Below are positions 1-9,237 of a DNA stretch of 64,000 nucleotides, piece after piece (the first letter of the stretch is position 1; the number at the start of each line of letters is the position of its first letter). Below the pieces are notes generated by a model. It saw nothing but the letters and a program-made list of their open reading frames with translations. It was not told where the DNA came from and did not search any database. The stretch is from Verrucomicrobiota bacterium (GTDB taxonomy: Bacteria > Verrucomicrobiota > Verrucomicrobiia > Chthoniobacterales > Terrimicrobiaceae), in NCBI GenBank assembly GCA_017305195.1, contig JAFKMU010000047.1, positions 62,001 to 126,000 of the forward strand, given 5' to 3'. The position numbers and the translations under genes were made by a program.

Positions 1-705
1 ACCACGGGCCTCGATGATGGCGGCGCCACGGAGCTGGACGCTCTTGATGAAATCATTCTCGAGCCACTGAGTGTCTGTGATGACAGACTTCACCGGCTTG
101 CCGTGGATCTTGGCGTTTTCAAAGTCGGGATAGAGCGTGCTGGAGTGGTTGCCCCAGATGGCGACGTTGGTCACAGCGCTGGAGTGCACGCCAGCCTTGG
201 CGGCGAGCTGCGACTTGGCGCGGTTCTCGTCGAGACGAGTCATCGCGAACCAACGGTCGCTGGGCACATCGCGCCCATTGTTCATAGCGATGAGACAGTT
301 CGTATTGCAGGGGTTGCCCACCACGACGACGCGGACATCGGAGGCGGCGTTCTTGGCGATGGCGGCACCCTGGGAGATGAAGATCTTGCCATTGATGCCG
401 AGGAGATCCTTGCGCTCCATACCGGCCTTGCGCGGCACGCTGCCGACGAGGAGAGCCCAGTTCGCGCCGCTGAAGCCTTCATCGAGGTCAGCCGTGGCAA
501 CGATATTGGAAAGAAGCGGAAAGGCGCAGTCGTTGAGTTCCATCACCACACCCTCGAGCGGCTTGAGAGCGTTGGGGATTTCGATGAGACGAAGTTCGAC
601 AGGCTGGTCCGGGCCGAAAACAGAACCGGAAGCGATACGGGGAAGGAGAGAGTATCCGATCTGACCCGCAGCGCCGGTCACAGCGACTTTAATGGGAGCT
701 TTCAT
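1..705 (-). CDS. mdh: Malate dehydrogenase, N-terminal part (runs off the window)
   Basis: NAD-dependent malate dehydrogenase of the TCA cycle (malate to oxaloacetate, cytoplasm). The 235 codons seen start at ATG 705 and continue past base 1, so the C-terminus is missing. Visible signatures are the Rossmann loop [13 protein letters not shown] near the N-terminus, the mobile-loop arginine segment [13 protein letters not shown], the VGNPCNTN strand, the [14 protein letters not shown] block with the catalytic Asp and substrate-binding Arg, and WGNHSST with the catalytic His. This pattern is that of the longer, cytosolic-type (type 2) MDH. A second malate-oxidising enzyme, Mqo, is encoded at 56315. 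HU lies upstream in the same orientation, separated by a hairpin terminator. Confidence 0.95.
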   Translation of the reverse strand, partial: MKAPIKVAVTGAAGQIGYSLLPRIASGSVFGPDQPVELRLIEIPNALKPLEGVVMELNDCAFPLLSNIVATADLDEGFSGANWALLVGSVPRKAGMERKDLLGINGKIFISQGAAIAKNAASDVRVVVVGNPCNTNCLIAMNNGRDVPSDRWFAMTRLDENRAKSQLAAKAGVHSSAVTNVAIWGNHSSTLYPDFENAKIHGKPVKSVITDTQWLENDFIKSVQLRGAAIIEARG

Positions 706-800
706 ACATTAATAAAACTAATGCAAGATGGCCCTTTCCCAAAGGACAAAAGCAGAAAACGCGAAGAATTTCGCTTAAACCGCCGACCCGGAAAATGAGA

Positions 801-831
801 AACCCCGTTTGCCTCGCGGCAATACGGGGTT
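801..831 (-). terminator. Hairpin terminator downstream of the HU gene
   Basis: Inverted arms AACCCCGT and ACGGGGTT flank a GC-rich loop, 29 bp past the HU stop codon and 96 bp before the mdh start. Read on the minus strand the stem is followed by TTCTCATTTTCC, a weak U-rich tail, so it probably ends HU transcripts. Confidence 0.6.
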
Positions 832-859
832 CCTCGGTGCTGGGGGAGAAAGTGGTGTT

Positions 860-1129
860 TTAGACGAGCTCCTTGAGAGCCTTGCCTGCAACGAACTTGA
901 CCGTCTTGGAGGCCTTGATCTTGATCTTCTGGCCGGTCTTCGGGTTGACACCCGTGCGGGCCTTGCGGCTGGCGACTTTGAAGGTTCCGAAGCCGATGAG
1001 CTGCACCGTCTTCGATTTCTTGACGCCCAACTTGATTCCGTCGATTACCGCGTTAACCGCGCGTTCAGCGTCTGCTTTGCTGGTTCCGAGAGTTTTCTGG
1101 ACGGCTTCGACAAGTGCAACTTTGTTCAT
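860..1129 (-). CDS. HU/IHF-family DNA-binding protein
   Basis: An 89-residue histone-like protein, the usual length for the family. It opens with MNKVALVEAVQKTLGTSKAD, continues with the AVNAVIDGI helix, has the strand LIGFGTFKVASRKARTGVNP that leads into the DNA-embracing beta arm with its proline, and ends FVAGKALKEL. Such proteins bend and compact DNA as dimers. It cannot be assigned to HU-alpha, HU-beta or IHF from the sequence alone. It is a single-gene unit with its own promoter-like boxes upstream and a hairpin downstream. Confidence 0.93.
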   Translation of the reverse strand: MNKVALVEAVQKTLGTSKADAERAVNAVIDGIKLGVKKSKTVQLIGFGTFKVASRKARTGVNPKTGQKIKIKASKTVKFVAGKALKELV

Positions 1130-1158
1130 TGAAGGAGAAGAGATTGAGAGTGTTTGGG

Positions 1159-1188
1159 ACTATGACTAAGTTTGTCCGTGTCTGTCAA
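1159..1188 (-). promoter_or_regulatory. Likely sigma70-type promoter of the HU gene
   Basis: On the minus strand TTGACA (1188-1183) is followed 18 bp later by CATAGT (1164-1159). A start site near 1152 would leave a leader of about 23 nt before the HU ATG at 1129. The -35 matches consensus; the -10 matches at four of six positions. Confidence 0.5.
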
Positions 1189-1282
1189 CGTTTTCGGAGG
1201 AAAAAGTGACAAAAGCACAATTTCGCGAAAAAGCAAATCGGCCCGGAGTTGCGGGAGACGGGGGCGAGTCGTATAGAACAGC

Positions 1283-1837
1283 ATGACTTTTGAGGAACAA
1301 ATCGCCCTCTATCTGGGCCGCGAGCCGCGCATCGCAGCCACTGCCTACATCGCGCCAGGCGCATTCGTCGCGGGCGACGTGACAGTGGGCGAGGAAGCCA
1401 GCATCTGGCCGGGCTGCTCGCTGCGGGGGGACATCGCTCCCATCATCATCGGAGCACATTCCAACGTGCAGGATGGCTCCGTCGTTCACGTGGCGGACGA
1501 CAAGCCCGCCATCATCGGCGAGTGGGTCACCATCGGCCACCAGGCCATCGTGCATGCCTGCGAAATCGAAGACGAGGTACTCATCGGCATGGGAGCGGTG
1601 GTGCTCGATGGCGCAAAGATCGGCGCCCGCAGCATCATCGGAGCCGGCGCGGTCGTGACGGGCCGCATGGTGGTGCCGCCGGGGTCGCTCGTGCTTGGCT
1701 CGCCTGCCACGATCAAGCGCTCCCTGAGCACCGAGGAACAGGCCAGGGTCCGCGTCTGGGCCGAGCGTTACGTGACCGTGTCGCGAGCCTATCTCTCCGG
1801 CATGGCCAAGGTTGCCCAGCCATCCGCCTGCTGCTAG
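1283..1837 (+). CDS. Gamma-carbonic-anhydrase-like hexapeptide-repeat protein
   Basis: A 184-residue left-handed beta-helix protein of the YrdA/PaaY/CaiE group. The repeated hexapeptide units run from about residue 15 to 150 (for example AYIAPGAFVAGDVTVGEEAS). Histidines in the contexts GSVVHVADD, TIGHQAI and VHACEI match the three zinc ligands that trimeric gamma-carbonic anhydrases place between neighbouring subunits. Members may hydrate CO2, but many bacterial homologues have no demonstrated activity, so the substrate is open. It is followed 9 bp later by the bifunctional-nuclease-domain gene in the same orientation. Confidence 0.85.
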   Translation: MTFEEQIALYLGREPRIAATAYIAPGAFVAGDVTVGEEASIWPGCSLRGDIAPIIIGAHSNVQDGSVVHVADDKPAIIGEWVTIGHQAIVHACEIEDEVLIGMGAVVLDGAKIGARSIIGAGAVVTGRMVVPPGSLVLGSPATIKRSLSTEEQARVRVWAERYVTVSRAYLSGMAKVAQPSACC

Positions 1838-1846
1838 GCTGCTCTC

Positions 1847-2323
1847 ATGAGCAAGCCCGTGGAACAGATTTTTGTCCGTGCGATCATTCCGACGAGCGCA
1901 GGCATCGCTGTCTTCGTTGGCAATGCCGAAAAGGTCTTCGTGATCTATGTGGATCCGAGCGTCGGCAGCGCGATCAACATGTTCCTCAACGGCACGGCGA
2001 AGGAGCGTCCCCTCACCCACGATCTCATGGCTCTCATCCTCGCGTCGCTCGGCGCGAAAGTGGATCGCATCGTCATCAACGATCTGAAGAGCGGCACCTA
2101 CTACGGCCGCCTCATCCTCACCGCGGAGAATGAACTCCAGCAGCGAAAGATCATCGAGCTCGACGCCCGGCCGAGCGACTGTATTGCCTTGGCCTGCCAG
2201 CAAAAGGCCCCGATCTACGTCAGCAAGGAGGTCTGGGACGAGGTGGAGGACATGTCCGACGTGCTCACCTCCATGCAGCAGCAACAGCAGGAGCAGTCTG
2301 GCGAGGAAGACGAAGAGGGCTGA
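1847..2323 (+). CDS. Bifunctional nuclease (DUF151/BFN) domain protein
   Basis: A 158-residue cytoplasmic protein with the BFN domain over most of its length. Recognisable parts are the strand FVIYVDPSVGSAI near residue 35, PLTHDLMALILASLGAKVDRIVI, the TYYGRLIL strand and the ELDARPSDCIALACQQKAPIYV hallmark with the conserved Arg-Pro-Ser-Asp. Homologues are annotated as nucleases with both DNase and RNase activity, mainly from plant and mycobacterial work; activity here is inferred. The C-terminus is a glutamine- and glutamate-rich tail (QQQQQEQSGEEDEEG). It sits 9 bp after the hexapeptide protein. Confidence 0.88.
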   Translation: MSKPVEQIFVRAIIPTSAGIAVFVGNAEKVFVIYVDPSVGSAINMFLNGTAKERPLTHDLMALILASLGAKVDRIVINDLKSGTYYGRLILTAENELQQRKIIELDARPSDCIALACQQKAPIYVSKEVWDEVEDMSDVLTSMQQQQQEQSGEEDEEG

Positions 2324-2338
2324 GCGAGGCCCCTCAAT

Positions 2339-4837
2339 CTAGCGCCCCCGCCAGCGCGTCAACGCCGCATCCGTGAGGAAAGCGGCCGCCAGCAAGAGCA
2401 GGAGCCAGTTTCCCAGCGGAGAGTACCCTGCCGTCGAAGGACGATGCCAGGCCTGCCGGAGATCCGTGATCACACGACCGCCGCTCGCCGCAGTGACAGC
2501 GCGCAAAGCGTCAACCCGGTCGGGTGAGGAATCCCACTCGGGATCGACGGATGGCGCCACGGGGCCAAATCCCCAGCGGGCATCCCCCGCCCGCACGATG
2601 CCCCGCAGCGGTTTTCCCGGTTGCAGCGGGACCAGGGCCTCCAGCCGCCTCGGCTCGATGCGGGACCACGGGATGACGCGGGAGTCCCCGGATGTCCCGT
2701 CGGAAACGATCAATACCGGCGGCGTTTTGGCGAAGGCCTCCGTCCAGGAATCGTCCGCCAGGAGTTCGATGCTCACATCGTTGCCGACAGTCTTCACCCG
2801 CAGGCTCGTTCCCTGCGGAGTTGCAGGAGGCAGGAGCCAGCGGGCCAGGGTCTGCACGAAATCCGAGGCTGACGGCCACTCGCGAAACGCGGTGGAATAT
2901 TCGCCGGACAAGGGAAAACACACGGCCGCCGCCCTCCCGATGCCGCGCTGCCAGAAAGCGACGAGCGGCGCCTTGTATTCGTCGCCCGAGATCAGCGCGG
3001 CCGAGGCGCCGGGACGCAGATAGCTGAGGTTGTAACCATCGACCTGCTTGAGCCAGTCGATGCGCCGCGGGGAGATTTCCGTCCAGCCGCCTGCAGCGAC
3101 AGCAGCCACGGGGTCCTTGAGGAAAGCAGACCGGGCAATGGCCACGGTCTCCTGGGCAAAAACGCCGGGAAGCTGCTCCGGATCGGCGTTGAAGAAAATA
3201 CGCCCCTTGCCGAGCGCCGCGACATCGACCAGGAAATTCGCGTCCGGGTCGGACCGCTGCCCAAGACCGATGACGCTCACGGTCACTCCCTGAGAGGCCA
3301 TCTCCCCGACGAGATTCTGGTAATCGCCCGGCTCCTCCGCATCGGCGGCGTCGGCGAAAAGGATCACGTGCCGCTGGCCCGCGGGAGAGGTTTTCAGAGC
3401 TTCCCAGGCCGCCTTGAGCCCGGTGTAGACAAAGATACCGCCGCCGGCGCTGCGAATCCTCCGCACATCGTCGGTCATCTTCCCCCTGTCCCGCCCGATC
3501 ATGCTGAATGGCACCACCTCGTGCGCCTCGCTATCCACGGCGTAAACCGCGACGGCGTCCATCGCCCCGAGGAGTTCGATGGCGCGGGCCGCGCCTTCAT
3601 CGGCCAGCTCCATCTTGGTCACGCCGCCCCCGGCGGATGCCGCCATGCTCCCCGAGCGATCGAGGACGATGGCCATGGCGACGGCGAGCTTGCGATGCTC
3701 CTCGCGCAGTTCCATCGAGACAGGCAGGAGCGGATCGAGCGCGGACTCAAAATATCCCCCCGCGCCAAAGCTCTGCGCTCCACCCGCCATCAATACACCA
3801 CCACCCTGTTCCCTGACGAAAAACGGCAGTCCGTCCAAAAAGGCCGCAGGGAGGCGATTGGCGGGCATGTTGTTGAGGATCACAAGGCGCGAGCTCGACA
3901 GGTCTCCCGCATGCAGGCGCGAGGGATCGTTCACCACGTCGACCGCGATGCCGCCCCGGTCCAGCGCCCCGGCCAGAGGATCATCCGGATACGGCGTCAC
4001 CAGCAGGACATTTGGCCCCGAGACGGCTTCGATCCAGGTTGTGCCGGTGTTGTTCGCGCTGCGGGCGTCCTGCCGCGGCAGCAATCGCACGTCGTATCGA
4101 TGAGCACCCGCCTGTTCCGCCCGGAATGCGACACGCCCATGCCCCCGGCCCCGCTGCACAGACACCTCCCCTGTCCCGATGCGCGTCCCGTCGCGCAGCA
4201 GCTCATAAGGTATGGTCTGATCCTCCGCCGAAAAGGCGTCAAACTCCAGGAGCACGCCCTGCCCCGGCTGCACGCGCGGAGGTGCAACGACGCGGGTGAT
4301 GCCCGAGTCCCCGGTCTCCGCCCGGCTCTCCAGCCGCAAATCCATGGGCACGCCGGCGGCTGAGAGCAGGGAGGCGGTCTCTCCCAGATCCTCCGTCGAA
4401 ACCCCGTCGGTCACCATGAGCAACCGGGCCGCCCTCGCCGGATCACGCAAGCTCAGCGCATACTCCGCAGCCAGACGCATGCGGGTTTCCCCGCGAGGCG
4501 ACTCGAACGGCCTGCCGGGCGTACGCTCCATCGGCGCCGCCGCAAAATCCACGATGCGGAGCCTGTCCTCCACGCCTCGGTTGGCCTCCAGCAGCCGCTC
4601 GATTTCCTCGCGTCGCGGCTCGATCCATTCCGAGGCGGAATCCGAGCGATCCATCAACACGATGAGATCCATCCCGGGCGGGGTCAGGTTCCACTCCGGC
4701 CGCGCCAGATAGAGAGCGAGGAGGATGAGGCAGGCGAGCCGCAGCGGACGCCACAGGCCGGCCCGCGGAATCATCCACGCCAGGAGCGCCACGCATGGCA
4801 GGAGAAGCAGCCAATACGGCGCGGCGAGACGAAACAT
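2339..4837 (-). CDS. Membrane-anchored VWA-domain protein with amidotransferase-like segment
   Basis: An 832-residue protein resembling large VWA proteins of the Planctomycetes-Verrucomicrobia group. Two N-terminal membrane helices (about 8-24 and 33-46) are followed by a degenerate VWA-like region starting DLIVLMDRSDSASE. A glutamine-amidotransferase-like fold spans about 275-370 (NVLLVTPYPDDPLAG, GGGVLMAGGAQSFGAGGY), then comes a second VWA domain with an intact MIDAS motif DRSGSM at 393-398. A last helix (NWLLLLLAAAFLTDAALT) ends the protein. It is the last gene of the FIST-MacAB-like operon, 4 bp after the permease, so it may assist or sense that transporter. The biochemical role is unknown. 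Confidence 0.8.
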   Translation of the reverse strand: MFRLAAPYWLLLLPCVALLAWMIPRAGLWRPLRLACLILLALYLARPEWNLTPPGMDLIVLMDRSDSASEWIEPRREEIERLLEANRGVEDRLRIVDFAAAPMERTPGRPFESPRGETRMRLAAEYALSLRDPARAARLLMVTDGVSTEDLGETASLLSAAGVPMDLRLESRAETGDSGITRVVAPPRVQPGQGVLLEFDAFSAEDQTIPYELLRDGTRIGTGEVSVQRGRGHGRVAFRAEQAGAHRYDVRLLPRQDARSANNTGTTWIEAVSGPNVLLVTPYPDDPLAGALDRGGIAVDVVNDPSRLHAGDLSSSRLVILNNMPANRLPAAFLDGLPFFVREQGGGVLMAGGAQSFGAGGYFESALDPLLPVSMELREEHRKLAVAMAIVLDRSGSMAASAGGGVTKMELADEGAARAIELLGAMDAVAVYAVDSEAHEVVPFSMIGRDRGKMTDDVRRIRSAGGGIFVYTGLKAAWEALKTSPAGQRHVILFADAADAEEPGDYQNLVGEMASQGVTVSVIGLGQRSDPDANFLVDVAALGKGRIFFNADPEQLPGVFAQETVAIARSAFLKDPVAAVAAGGWTEISPRRIDWLKQVDGYNLSYLRPGASAALISGDEYKAPLVAFWQRGIGRAAAVCFPLSGEYSTAFREWPSASDFVQTLARWLLPPATPQGTSLRVKTVGNDVSIELLADDSWTEAFAKTPPVLIVSDGTSGDSRVIPWSRIEPRRLEALVPLQPGKPLRGIVRAGDARWGFGPVAPSVDPEWDSSPDRVDALRAVTAASGGRVITDLRQAWHRPSTAGYSPLGNWLLLLLAAAFLTDAALTRWRGR

Positions 4838-4841
4838 GGAG

Positions 4842-6161
4842 CTACTCGTACCTCAGGGCGCTGATCGGGTCGAGCCGGGAGGCGCGCAGGGCCGGATAGA
4901 TGCCCGACAGGACACCCGCAATGATCGCAAACACCACGCTGATGACGATCGAATCCAGGGAGACAAAAGGAACGTTTTCACTCGGCGCGACAGCGATGAG
5001 GAGCTTGATCAGGCCGAAGCCGGCCGCGATCCCGATGATGCCGCCGATGAAGGCGACTGAAACGCTCTCGACAAGGATTTGCAGGAAGATATCCGCCCCC
5101 CTCGCTCCGACAGCGAGACGGATGCCGATCTCGCGCACGCGCTCCGTGATGCTCGCCAGCATGATGTTGGTAATGCCAATGCCGCCCACGATAAGGCTGA
5201 TCGCCGCGATGAGGCCGCCGCTCAAGCGGGTGGCGGAAATACTCGCCTCCATGCCCTGAAACCACTCCTCGCGCGTCTGCAGGTCGAAATCATCCACACC
5301 GCGATGGGTGATGTTGAGCGCATTGCGCACCTTGCTCAGGGTCTCGCGGAAACGGTCGAGATCGCCCACGCGGAAAGACAGGTTGTCCATGCGGATGGAG
5401 TCGAGGGAATCCTCCGGAAGCTGCCCCGATTTGTACTCAAAGAACATGGTGCTGAGCGGAATGACGACCGACTCGTTCTTGCGCCGGAACGGGTCCCAGC
5501 GGTTCTGCGCCCTGGAGGTCATCTGCGGCTGGCGGGCCTTCACGATTTCCCGCATGCGCTTGTCCTGTTCCCGCTCGTAAACCTTGAGCACTCCCACGAT
5601 TTTAAACGGAGCCTGGTTGATCGTCAGGATACGCCCCACGGCGTCATCGGCCGGAAGGTTGGGCCAGAACCTCTTCAGGATCGCATCGCCGATGACGACG
5701 GAATGCGCCGCGCGGTCCACGTCAAGCTGCGTAAGGAACCTGCCCGCAGCGATCTCATGCCGGTTCACCGCAAAATAGTCCGGCCAGGCCCCCACCACCT
5801 GCATGCGCTGGGAAATCGGCCCCGAGGACAACAGCGCTCCGATGTTGATCTCGGGAGACACTTCCGTGACGACGGAGGTGGAGGCGAGGATCGCCCGGGC
5901 ATCCTGGACGGTCCGACCGGGAGACAAATTGGCAAACTCGATCATCTCGGCCGAAATCTCCTTGCCGATGACCGTGACGAGCTCCAAACCGCCGACCTGC
6001 TGCATGAAAGCCTTCGTTCCCCGCTCGATGCCATTGGTCAGCGACATCGTGGCGATGAGACTGCTCACGCCGAGCACGATGCCCAGCATGGAAAGAAAGC
6101 TGCGAAACTTATGGGCTGCAATCTCCCGCAAACCCGTCTCGAGGGTAATCCAGAGGTTCAT
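4842..6161 (-). CDS. MacB-like ABC transporter permease (FtsX fold)
   Basis: A 439-residue permease of the MacB/LolE superfamily. A first helix near residue 18-40 (KFRSFLSMLGIVLGVSSLI) is followed by a large periplasmic MacB_PCD domain (about 60-300) and three C-terminal helices around GGIGITNIMLASITERVREIG, a typical FtsX motif, then VSVAFIGGIIGIAAGF and ISVVFAIIAGVLSGIYPA. It ends with the usual PISALRYE. Its start overlaps the ATPase gene by 4 bp. With the ATPase and the adaptor it should form a tripartite efflux or lipid/lipoprotein-handling machine in the inner membrane; the substrate is unknown. Confidence 0.9.
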   Translation of the reverse strand: MNLWITLETGLREIAAHKFRSFLSMLGIVLGVSSLIATMSLTNGIERGTKAFMQQVGGLELVTVIGKEISAEMIEFANLSPGRTVQDARAILASTSVVTEVSPEINIGALLSSGPISQRMQVVGAWPDYFAVNRHEIAAGRFLTQLDVDRAAHSVVIGDAILKRFWPNLPADDAVGRILTINQAPFKIVGVLKVYEREQDKRMREIVKARQPQMTSRAQNRWDPFRRKNESVVIPLSTMFFEYKSGQLPEDSLDSIRMDNLSFRVGDLDRFRETLSKVRNALNITHRGVDDFDLQTREEWFQGMEASISATRLSGGLIAAISLIVGGIGITNIMLASITERVREIGIRLAVGARGADIFLQILVESVSVAFIGGIIGIAAGFGLIKLLIAVAPSENVPFVSLDSIVISVVFAIIAGVLSGIYPALRASRLDPISALRYE

Positions 6162-6838
6162 GGATTATACTCCCGGCGGATTTTCCCATCGCGGATCTCG
6201 ATGACACGCTTCGTGACAGCCGCCACATCCGGATCGTGCGTCACCAGCACGACCGTACGCCCCTCGGCATGCAGGTCGCGAAACATCTGGAGAACCATCT
6301 CACCTGTGGCGGAGTCGAGATTGCCGGTGGGCTCGTCGCCGAAAATGATGCGCGGGCGGTTCACGAGAGCGCGCGCGATGGCGACTCGCTGGCACTGGCC
6401 GCCGCTCAGTTGCGTGGGCCGGTTGTTCAAACGAGCGCCGAGCCCGACGGACTCCGCCACCTCGATGGCTCGTTTCCTGCGCTCTCCCGCCGGGATGCCC
6501 GAGTACAGAAGGGGCAACTCGATATTGCGCACCACATCAATCTTGGGCAGCAGGTTGAAGGACTGAAAGACAAACCCGATCTCCTTGTTCCTCACCTGGG
6601 CCAGGGTATCGGCACGCGCAGAGGTCAGATCGCGGCCAAAGAGCTGCATGCGTCCGGCAGACGGTGTATCCAGGCAGCCGAGCAGGTGCATGAGCGTCGA
6701 CTTGCCGCTGCCGCTGGGGCCGATGATGGCGATAAACTCGCCCTCTTCGATGCGGAGGTTGATCCCATCAAGAGCCCGGATCTCCTGATCTCCGATCCGA
6801 TACGACTTGACGACGTTTTCCAGGAGGACCAGCGCCAC
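6158..6838 (-). CDS. ABC transporter ATPase (MacB/LolD type)
   Basis: A 226-residue nucleotide-binding subunit. Walker A is GPSGSGKS (40-47), the Q loop is FVFQSFNLLP, the signature is LSGGQCQRVAIARAL, Walker B is IIFGDEPTGNLD, and the switch His lies in VTHDPDVA. The sequence pattern, including GNLDSATGEMVLQMF, is that of the LolD/MacB ATPases that power FtsX-fold permeases. The gene overlaps the permease by 4 bp and follows the adaptor by 9 bp. Confidence 0.94.
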   Translation of the reverse strand: MALVLLENVVKSYRIGDQEIRALDGINLRIEEGEFIAIIGPSGSGKSTLMHLLGCLDTPSAGRMQLFGRDLTSARADTLAQVRNKEIGFVFQSFNLLPKIDVVRNIELPLLYSGIPAGERRKRAIEVAESVGLGARLNNRPTQLSGGQCQRVAIARALVNRPRIIFGDEPTGNLDSATGEMVLQMFRDLHAEGRTVVLVTHDPDVAAVTKRVIEIRDGKIRREYNP

Positions 6839-6847
6839 GACGTTGCC

Positions 6848-7945
6848 TTAGGATTTGGCGGGCAGCTTGGAGGGCTCTTCGAGAAGGATCTCCTCCCCTT
6901 CCTTGACCCCCGACTTGATCTCGGCGAACGAGAAATCGGTAAGCCCGATCGTCACCTTGCGGCGTTCCGTCGTCGCTCCGCGGCGCACGTAAACGATATT
7001 GTCGCGGCGGTCGCGAAACACGGCCGTCACCGGCACGGACACCGCGTTGGCCACCTTGCCGATCGGGACCACCATGCTCACCGACATTCCCGGTTTCAGG
7101 CGTCCCACGCCCTGATCGATCTCGGCCTCGACCTTGAATCCCTTCACGTTGTTCTTCACCGTGGCGAGAGGTGCGATGGATTCGATGCGCGCGGTCAGGG
7201 AGCCGGTCATGCCGTCGACGACGGCGATATCGACCTTTTGGCCGACCGCGAGGTTTGGCGCATCGGCCTGGTTCACATGCGAGTCGATCATGAGGCGCGA
7301 AAGGCTGGCAAACTTCATCATGGTCGTGCCGGAGTTGACGCTGGCTGCCGCCGTGACGACCTGGCCTTCATTGACGGAATCGGGAATATCGAGAACCGTC
7401 CCGTCAAAAGGCGCCGTGATCACGGTCTTGCGCAGCTTGTCGTCCACGGTCTGGAGCCGACGCTGGGCTTTTTCCAGGCTGTTTTCGGCGATGGCAAAAT
7501 CGGACTCCAGGTTGGAAAAGACCTCCTTGCTGATGAGCTTCTGCTGATAGAGAGCCTTGGCGCGCTCGTAGTTGCCCCGGGTTTTGTCCACCGACAGCTT
7601 GGCACCCTCGATCTCGGTAAGAGCCCCGGCGCGCTCGGTTTGCAGATCGCGGTCATCGATCGTCGCGAGCATGTCGCCCCTCGCCACCGTGTCGCCGATC
7701 GCGACGTGGATCTTTTTGATTTTGCCGCCCACTTCGGGCTTCACATCGATCTGGAGCGAAGGGGTCACCTCGCCCGTCAGGAGGAGCGAGGACTCAATGT
7801 CCCGACGTTCCGCCGTCACGATATTATCAGCGGCAGAAGCCTCGGCCGTTCCAGACGACGGCTGACCTCCATACCAGCGGTACCCGGCGTAGCCGAGGCC
7901 GATCAAAACAACAGTTGCGAGGATGAACCTGGTGGGAAGCTTCAT
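6848..7945 (-). CDS. MacA-like periplasmic adaptor (HlyD family)
   Basis: A 365-residue membrane-fusion protein. One N-terminal helix (FILATVVLIGLGYAGYRWY) anchors it. Then come the first half of the lipoyl/barrel-sandwich domain (LQIDVKPEVGGKIKKIHVA), a coiled-coil hairpin (about 110-175), the second lipoyl half (VITAPFDGTVLDIPDSVNEG) and beta-barrel regions with KPGMSVSMVVPIG. It would bridge the MacB-like permease to an outer-membrane channel, which is not encoded here. The start overlaps the FIST gene by 4 bp, so the two are translationally coupled. Confidence 0.9.
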   Translation of the reverse strand: MKLPTRFILATVVLIGLGYAGYRWYGGQPSSGTAEASAADNIVTAERRDIESSLLLTGEVTPSLQIDVKPEVGGKIKKIHVAIGDTVARGDMLATIDDRDLQTERAGALTEIEGAKLSVDKTRGNYERAKALYQQKLISKEVFSNLESDFAIAENSLEKAQRRLQTVDDKLRKTVITAPFDGTVLDIPDSVNEGQVVTAAASVNSGTTMMKFASLSRLMIDSHVNQADAPNLAVGQKVDIAVVDGMTGSLTARIESIAPLATVKNNVKGFKVEAEIDQGVGRLKPGMSVSMVVPIGKVANAVSVPVTAVFRDRRDNIVYVRRGATTERRKVTIGLTDFSFAEIKSGVKEGEEILLEEPSKLPAKS

Positions 7946-9105
7946 GTTTCACTCCGCTCATCAAAGAAGAGAGCGCAGGAGGCAGTATAGGAATGAATGT
8001 GGTTCTTGTCGACAACTGGACCGATTTCTCCGCTGCAAAGGAAGCCCGCGCTTGGATGGTCGCCCAGGATTTCCTCAAGCAATCCCGCATCGTGGCTGGC
8101 GCTACCGAACAGCCCCGAGCCACGTCCCGCACAGGCAAAAAGCAATGATGCCGAAGGTTTTACACCTTCCAGTACCGCATGCCGCAACACGGAGCGCCAT
8201 TCGGTATCCGCCGACTCCTTGTCGCGCAGCTGATACTGCAATGTTTGCCCGATACGCGGGATGCCTCCGATGACGACCGCGCCGGAATTGGGGTCGGCGC
8301 CGAGGATATTGCGGATCAAAAAGTCGCCCGGTTTGAAGTCCTCCACATACTCGGTCCCGGCCAGACCGGCGAAGAGATTGCCCTTGGCCGAGGCCTTTTC
8401 GCCATCCGTCAGCCCCTCAAAAGCGGACTCGAGCGCCTCGTAGGCGGGATGTGACCCGAGCGCGTAAACGATATTGTTCTCCGCCTTGGTGACCGTGAGA
8501 GGCTCGCCGATCGGGCGGCACCCCTGGCTGACCAGCGGCAGCACTCTCATGCCCCGCACTCCCAGCACGAGGCCATCCACGATCCTGTCGTTCCAAAAAA
8601 CAGCCGTCGTCTCTTCTTCCCCGGAGGCCAGACCTCCGATGCATGGGATGTTGGGAAACGCCTTGTTCCATTCCCCGAGCCATGTCTCCACGTCGAAGAG
8701 AAAGGGATTGGCCAGCGAGATCCAGGCGCGTGGCTCGACGGACCCCGCCAGCTTCTTCCAGGTCAAGATGCCGGTGGAGCCCTCCAGCGTCGCCTCTTTC
8801 AGCGGGATGACGTCGAAAGACGCCTCCGGTGCGTCGACCGCGAGCAGGCTGAACCCCGAGCCGGTTTCCTCCTCCACCCCGTTTGACGTCAGGCCAATGC
8901 CCGTGCAACCCACAACATCGACCACATGGCCATCCACCCGTACGATCTCCGCAAACTCGGAGAGGTGCGGCACATAGTCCGGGGTAACGAAAGCAAACGC
9001 GATGGAGGAATTCCCTCCCGCGGCAGTCCTCAACTCGGCAGCCGCGTTCGCGACTTCCGCCGCGTCGAAACTCCCTTGCCTATGAACACTGGCGCATCTC
9101 TTCAT
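7942..9105 (-). CDS. FIST-domain sensory protein
   Basis: A 387-residue FIST_N plus FIST_C protein, a soluble ligand-sensing module thought to bind small molecules such as amino acids. The N half has AFAFVTPDYVPH and the VVGCTGIGLTSNGVEEETG strand; the C half has FLIRNILGADPNSGAVVIG, LFACAGRGSGLFG and AGFLCSGEIGPV, all typical FIST patterns. I start it at ATG 9105. An in-frame TTG at 9141 begins the hexamer TTGACA and is more likely a -35 box than a start. It heads the adaptor-ATPase-permease-VWA operon, which suggests that a sensed compound controls or is handled by the transporter. Confidence 0.85.
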   Translation of the reverse strand: MKRCASVHRQGSFDAAEVANAAAELRTAAGGNSSIAFAFVTPDYVPHLSEFAEIVRVDGHVVDVVGCTGIGLTSNGVEEETGSGFSLLAVDAPEASFDVIPLKEATLEGSTGILTWKKLAGSVEPRAWISLANPFLFDVETWLGEWNKAFPNIPCIGGLASGEEETTAVFWNDRIVDGLVLGVRGMRVLPLVSQGCRPIGEPLTVTKAENNIVYALGSHPAYEALESAFEGLTDGEKASAKGNLFAGLAGTEYVEDFKPGDFLIRNILGADPNSGAVVIGGIPRIGQTLQYQLRDKESADTEWRSVLRHAVLEGVKPSASLLFACAGRGSGLFGSASHDAGLLEEILGDHPSAGFLCSGEIGPVVDKNHIHSYTASCALFFDERSET

Positions 9106-9237
9106 CGCAGATGATTTTCCTGCGATCCGCTGTATTGTCAACGCCCGTGGCGTTGATTTTCACAACACGTAAGTGACTTAGGCCGAACGATTCGCCCGGA
9201 AACGGCGATTCCGCTCCCGGGCGTGCGCTCCTACGCT

